Positions 6,484-6,556 of a DNA stretch of 6,556 nt are shown in pieces (the first letter of the stretch is position 1; each line of letters opens with the position of its first letter). This DNA comes from an uncultured Chloroflexota bacterium. Lineage in GTDB: Bacteria > Chloroflexota > Anaerolineae > Promineifilales > Promineifilaceae. The notes beneath the pieces are model-generated. The model made no database searches and was not told the origin of the DNA. It saw only the letters and a program-made list of their open reading frames with translations. The DNA lies in assembly GCA_937958365.1 (NCBI GenBank), contig CALFEW010000940.1, forward strand, positions 1-6,556, in the 5' to 3' direction. A program made the translations under genes and the position numbers.

Positions 6484-6512
6484 AACTCACGAACCACAAC
6501 CATCTGTGAGTT
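6484..6512. repeat. Inverted repeat in the leader of the PilN-like gene
   Basis: AACTCAC (6484-6490) and GTGAGTT (6506-6512) are exact complements around a 15-base spacer. The repeat sits between the TATAAT box and the chosen ATG, where it could be an operator or a weak RNA stem. Seven-bp arms with a loop this long may also arise by chance. Confidence 0.4.
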
Positions 6513-6522
6513 GTTTGAAATC

Positions 6523-6528
6523 ATTATA
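6523..6528 (-). promoter_or_regulatory. Possible -10 box of the pilus operon
   Basis: On the minus strand positions 6528-6523 read TATAAT, a perfect -10 hexamer, in an AT-rich patch within a GC-rich window. Transcription would start near 6516, about 80 bases before the ATG at 6436. No good -35 hexamer lies at the usual distance (CGTCCC falls at about 17 bases), so an activator or another sigma factor may be needed. No coding region is seen in the remaining 120 bases to the window edge. Confidence 0.45.
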
Positions 6529-6556
6529 TAAAGGGGCCAACGCGAGGGACGGAAAA

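Overview
The window reads as a piece of chromosome from a bacterium of the phylum Chloroflexota, probably Anaerolineae or a relative. This is inferred, since no rRNA or other phylogenetic marker is present. The reasons are the Pro/Thr-rich (PTPTP-like) linkers, the PPC and BACON-like modules joined to a membrane protein, the TPR tail on a pilus-assembly protein, and a G+C content estimated by eye at somewhat under 60%. All four genes lie on the minus strand, so transcription runs from the high coordinates to the low ones.

Layout in transcription order. 6437-6556 is a leader with a TATAAT box and a small inverted repeat. 4511-6436 encodes a PilN-like protein of 641 residues: membrane anchor, PilN domain, Pro/Thr linker, two PPC domains, a BACON-like domain and a C-terminal domain. 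Fourteen bases later, 3516-4496 encodes a PilO-like protein of 326 residues with a TPR tail. Together these two look like part of the inner-membrane alignment platform of a type IV pilus or a related secretion machine, with large extra parts on the outer face of the membrane. 3338-3515 is intergenic and holds two strong hairpins: a terminator for the pilus operon, and a second terminator-shaped hairpin just ahead of the next gene. 698-3337 encodes a cytoplasmic family 3 glycoside hydrolase (beta-glucosidase type) with a PA14 insert, and 64-648 encodes a pentapeptide-repeat protein with a C-terminal membrane anchor. These last two are 49 bases apart and may be co-transcribed. The window opens with a perfect 15-bp inverted repeat (2-34).

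The most striking signal is not a gene. The perfect palindrome ACGGCCGT occurs 18 times, always inside coding sequence of the three large genes, and in three different reading phases. Every Thr-Ala-Val tripeptide in the window (14 of 14) is written with this word. That points to selection or copying at DNA level, comparable to the HIP1 palindrome of cyanobacteria.

The two gene pairs have no obvious functional link. The pilus pair is one unit, and the sugar hydrolase with its pentapeptide neighbour is another. No mobile element, CRISPR array, tRNA or rRNA was seen.
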